Source: Rhodospirillales bacterium | GTDB taxonomy: Bacteria > Pseudomonadota > Alphaproteobacteria > Acetobacterales > Acetobacteraceae | Reading direction: 5' to 3' | Assembly: GCA_017304945.1 (NCBI GenBank) | Contig: JAFKLG010000057.1 | Location: forward strand, 124,001-188,000 | DNA: 64,000 bases | In this document: positions 61,797 to 64,000 of the stretch, piece after piece | Numbering within the stretch: the stretch's first letter is position 1 | Layout: the number at the start of each line of letters is the position of its first letter | Notes under the pieces: model-generated | Seen by the model: only the letters and a program-made list of their open reading frames with translations | What the model was told of the DNA's origin: nothing | Database searches by the model: none | Program-made: the position numbers and the translations under genes

Positions 61797-63839
61797 ATGC
61801 GCATCGGGTTCGACGTCGGCGGCACCTTCACCGACTTCACGCTGCACGACACCGACACCGGCGCGCTGCACCACTTCAAGCTGTCCACCACACCCGCCGA
61901 CCCGTCCGAGGCCATTGCGGCCGGCGTCACCGCCATGCTGCGCCGGCACGGGTTCGGCGCCGACGCGCTGCGCTTCATCGGCCACGGCACCACGATCGCG
62001 ACCAACATGGTGATCGAACGGCGCGGGGTGCCCACTGGCCTGATCACCACGCAAGGGTTCCGCGACGTGCTGGAGATCGGCCGGCAGGTGCGCCCGCATC
62101 TCTACGATTACACGGTGCGCACGCCGGAACCGCTGATCCCGCGCGAGCGCCGCCTCGAGGTGCCGGAACGCATCGATGCCGCGGGCACGATCCTGCGTCC
62201 GCTGGATGAAGAGGCGGTCGCGGAGGCCGCCGAGACGCTCGCGGCCCAGAACGTGCAGGCGGTCGCGATCTGCTTCCTGCACGCTTACCTGAACGATGCG
62301 CATGAACGCCGCGCCGCCGAGATCGTCCGCGCGCGCCTGCCCGACGCCTTCGTGTGCACGTCCTCCGAAGTGCTGCCGGAGTTCCGCGAATACGAGCGCT
62401 TCTCCACCGCCGCGATCAACGCGACGATCGGGCCGCGCATGGAGCGCTACCTCGATCGGCTGCTAGGGCGGCTCGCGGGTCTCGGGGCGAGCGTCGCGCC
62501 ATACACGATCCACTCGAATGGCGGGTTGATGTCGGTCGAAACCGTGCGGCGCTACCCGGTGCGCACCTGCCTGTCGGGCCCGGCGGCCGGCGTGGTGGGC
62601 GCGGCCGAGGTGGCGCGCCAGGCCGGCATCCCGGACGTGGTCACCTTCGATGCGGGCGGCACCAGCACGGACGTCTCGTTGATCCAGGATGGGATGCCGG
62701 CCTTCGCCACGGCGCGCCTGGTTGCCGACTACCCGGTGCGCACCCCCATGGTGGACGTGCACGTCATCGGCGCGGGCGGCGGGTCGATCGCCTGGCTCGA
62801 CGATGCCGGGGCGCTCAAGGTCGGCCCGCACAGCGCCGGTGCCGATCCAGGGCCGGTCGCCTATGGCCGCGGCGGCACCGCGCCCACGCTGACCGACGCC
62901 AACATCGTGCTGCACCGGCTCGACCCGGTCGCGCTGCTGGGCGGGCGCATGGCGGTGGACGAGGCGGCGGCCCGACGCGCCATCGAGACCGAGATCGCCC
63001 GTCCGCTCGGCCTCTCGGTCGAAGCCGCCGCACTCGGCATGATCCACATCGCGGTCGCCAACATGAGCCGCGCGATCCGCTCCGTCTCGACCGAGAAGGG
63101 GCATGACGTCGGCGCCTTCGCGCTGTTTCCATATGGCGGCGCCGGTCCGCTGCATGCCGTTCCGGTCGCCATGGAGTGCGGCATCACCCGCGTGCTGGTG
63201 CCGGTGGAGCCCGGCACCCTCTGTGCCCGCGGCATCCTGCTGTCCGACGTCAGCCTGGACCTGGTCCGCAGCGAGATCATGCCGGCAACCGAGGCGGCCT
63301 GGCCGCGCGCCGCCGCGCATCTCGCCGCCATGGAGGACGCCGGCCGAGCGTGGCTGGATGCGGAGCACATCGCGCCCGACCGCCGCCGCTTCGACCGTGT
63401 GATCGAGGCGCGGTACAAGGGCCAGAACCACGAGGTGCAGGTCCGCCTGCCGGACGGGCCGCCCGCCCGCACCGACTTCCTGGACGGTTTCGCCGCCGCG
63501 CATCGCCGCGAATACGGCTACGCGATCGAGGGCCATCCGGTGGAGATCGTGAACTGCCGGCTGAAATCGGTCGGACTGGTCGACCGACCTTCGCCTCGCT
63601 TCACCGGCGGCACCGGCACGCCTCAGCCCAAATCCCGGCGCCGCGTGCATTTCGACGATGGCTGGCACGAGACGCCCATCTACGACCGCGCCACCCTCGC
63701 GGTGGGTGCGACGCTGGCCGGCCCGGCGGTGATCGACGAGATGAGCGCGACCACGGTGCTGCCCGCCGGCTGGACGCTGCGCGTGGATCCCGCCGGCAAC
63801 CTGATCCTGGAGACCGCGCCCAAGGGGACCGCAGCATGA
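61797..63839 (+). CDS. hyuA: hydantoinase/oxoprolinase family protein, subunit A (HyuA)
   Basis: A 680-residue HyuA-type subunit of an ATP-dependent hydantoinase/5-oxoprolinase-like enzyme. The N-terminal ATPase-like fold begins FDVGGTFTDFTL; GHGTTIATNMVIER, SGPAAGVVGAAEVAR, DAGGTSTDVSL and GAGGGSIAWLD are the family blocks. It opens cyclic amides (hydantoins, N-methylhydantoin, 5-oxoproline) together with HyuB, or in the acetone-carboxylase branch carboxylates a ketone; the branch cannot be fixed from sequence by eye. The ATG follows GGAGCAGGGGCAGGG. It overlaps hyuB by 4 bp (ATGA). Confidence 0.93.
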   Translation: MRIGFDVGGTFTDFTLHDTDTGALHHFKLSTTPADPSEAIAAGVTAMLRRHGFGADALRFIGHGTTIATNMVIERRGVPTGLITTQGFRDVLEIGRQVRPHLYDYTVRTPEPLIPRERRLEVPERIDAAGTILRPLDEEAVAEAAETLAAQNVQAVAICFLHAYLNDAHERRAAEIVRARLPDAFVCTSSEVLPEFREYERFSTAAINATIGPRMERYLDRLLGRLAGLGASVAPYTIHSNGGLMSVETVRRYPVRTCLSGPAAGVVGAAEVARQAGIPDVVTFDAGGTSTDVSLIQDGMPAFATARLVADYPVRTPMVDVHVIGAGGGSIAWLDDAGALKVGPHSAGADPGPVAYGRGGTAPTLTDANIVLHRLDPVALLGGRMAVDEAAARRAIETEIARPLGLSVEAAALGMIHIAVANMSRAIRSVSTEKGHDVGAFALFPYGGAGPLHAVPVAMECGITRVLVPVEPGTLCARGILLSDVSLDLVRSEIMPATEAAWPRAAAHLAAMEDAGRAWLDAEHIAPDRRRFDRVIEARYKGQNHEVQVRLPDGPPARTDFLDGFAAAHRREYGYAIEGHPVEIVNCRLKSVGLVDRPSPRFTGGTGTPQPKSRRRVHFDDGWHETPIYDRATLAVGATLAGPAVIDEMSATTVLPAGWTLRVDPAGNLILETAPKGTAA

Positions 63840-64000
63840 CCGCGCTCGCCGATCCGATCGCGATGGAGGTGTTCTCCAACCGCCTGCTCTCGATCACTGA
63901 AGACATGGGCAACACGCTCATCCGCTCCTCCTTTTCGACCAACATCAAGGAGCGGAAGGATTGTTCGGTCGGCCTGTTCGACGCGACGGGTCGGCTGGTG
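63836..64000 (+). CDS. hyuB: hydantoinase B/oxoprolinase family protein, subunit B (cut by window end)
   Basis: The first 55 codons of HyuB, starting at the ATG that overlaps the hyuA stop (ATGA). The N-terminus AMEVFSNRLLSITEDMG and the following RSSFSTNIKERKDCS match the start of the N-methylhydantoinase B family (PF02538). The gene continues past the window edge. Confidence 0.9.
   Translation, partial: MTALADPIAMEVFSNRLLSITEDMGNTLIRSSFSTNIKERKDCSVGLFDATGRLV

Overview
The window is about 64 kb of very GC-rich bacterial chromosome, carrying some 57 protein genes and two tRNAs. Several things point to an alphaproteobacterium, most likely Rhodospirillales/Acetobacteraceae: strong G/C bias at third codon positions, the map-radC pair, a GAAC-N7-GAAC box (the alphaproteobacterial LexA operator form), a DUF1150-like protein, and osmoregulated periplasmic glucan genes. 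The taxonomy is an inference from content. There is no rRNA, phage, insertion sequence or CRISPR array. Both end genes are cut by the window: methionine aminopeptidase on the left and an N-methylhydantoinase B on the right.

Layout. 1-8.3 kb: map, radC, an (R)-amine-transaminase-like enzyme, a flavin monooxygenase fused to a cupin, a radical SAM protein behind a LexA-type box, and tRNA-Gly/tRNA-Trp/secE/nusG. 8.3-15.6 kb: a class III omega-transaminase, a three-domain LigD, a VOC protein and mnmE. 15.8-24 kb: a Baeyer-Villiger monooxygenase, a cyclase-family hydrolase with a G3E GTPase, PPK2, a flavin-binding protein, a hydantoinase and an aldo/keto reductase. 24-31 kb: an EamA exporter, glutaminyl-tRNA synthetase, an MFS exporter, HU, an aldehyde dehydrogenase and a RraA-like protein. 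31-38.7 kb: opgH/opgG, a YeaQ-type protein, a large alpha/beta hydrolase, and an ECF sigma/anti-sigma pair. 38.8-43.5 kb: surface polysaccharide functions (undecaprenyl-phosphate sugar transferase, YdcF, NAD-sugar epimerase) and an alcohol dehydrogenase. 43.6-47.5 kb: a DUF805 protein, an SDR, a globin-coupled chemoreceptor and a 3-hydroxyacyl-CoA-dehydrogenase-type enzyme.

47.7-53.2 kb holds the most unusual locus. A 1317-residue single-module NRPS-like membrane protein has the epsilon-poly-lysine-synthetase layout (adenylation, carrier, then membrane segments alternating with three left-handed beta-helix domains). It is followed on the same strand by a basic-amino-acid antiporter-type permease. 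The product could be a cationic poly(amino acid) or a related conjugate, but the substrate is not known. 53.2-64 kb continues with oxidoreductases, an LLM flavoenzyme, a hydrolase, a TylF-type methyltransferase, a flavohemoglobin (hmp) with two NsrR-like dyads upstream, and hyuA/hyuB.

Intergenic DNA carries a repeat family: a 35-bp palindromic element identical at 15.7 and 21.4 kb and inverted at 57.1 kb. At the first two sites it adjoins short tandem arrays with 20-bp and exact 60-bp periods. Several promoter regions contain clear dyads, although no regulator genes for them lie in the window.
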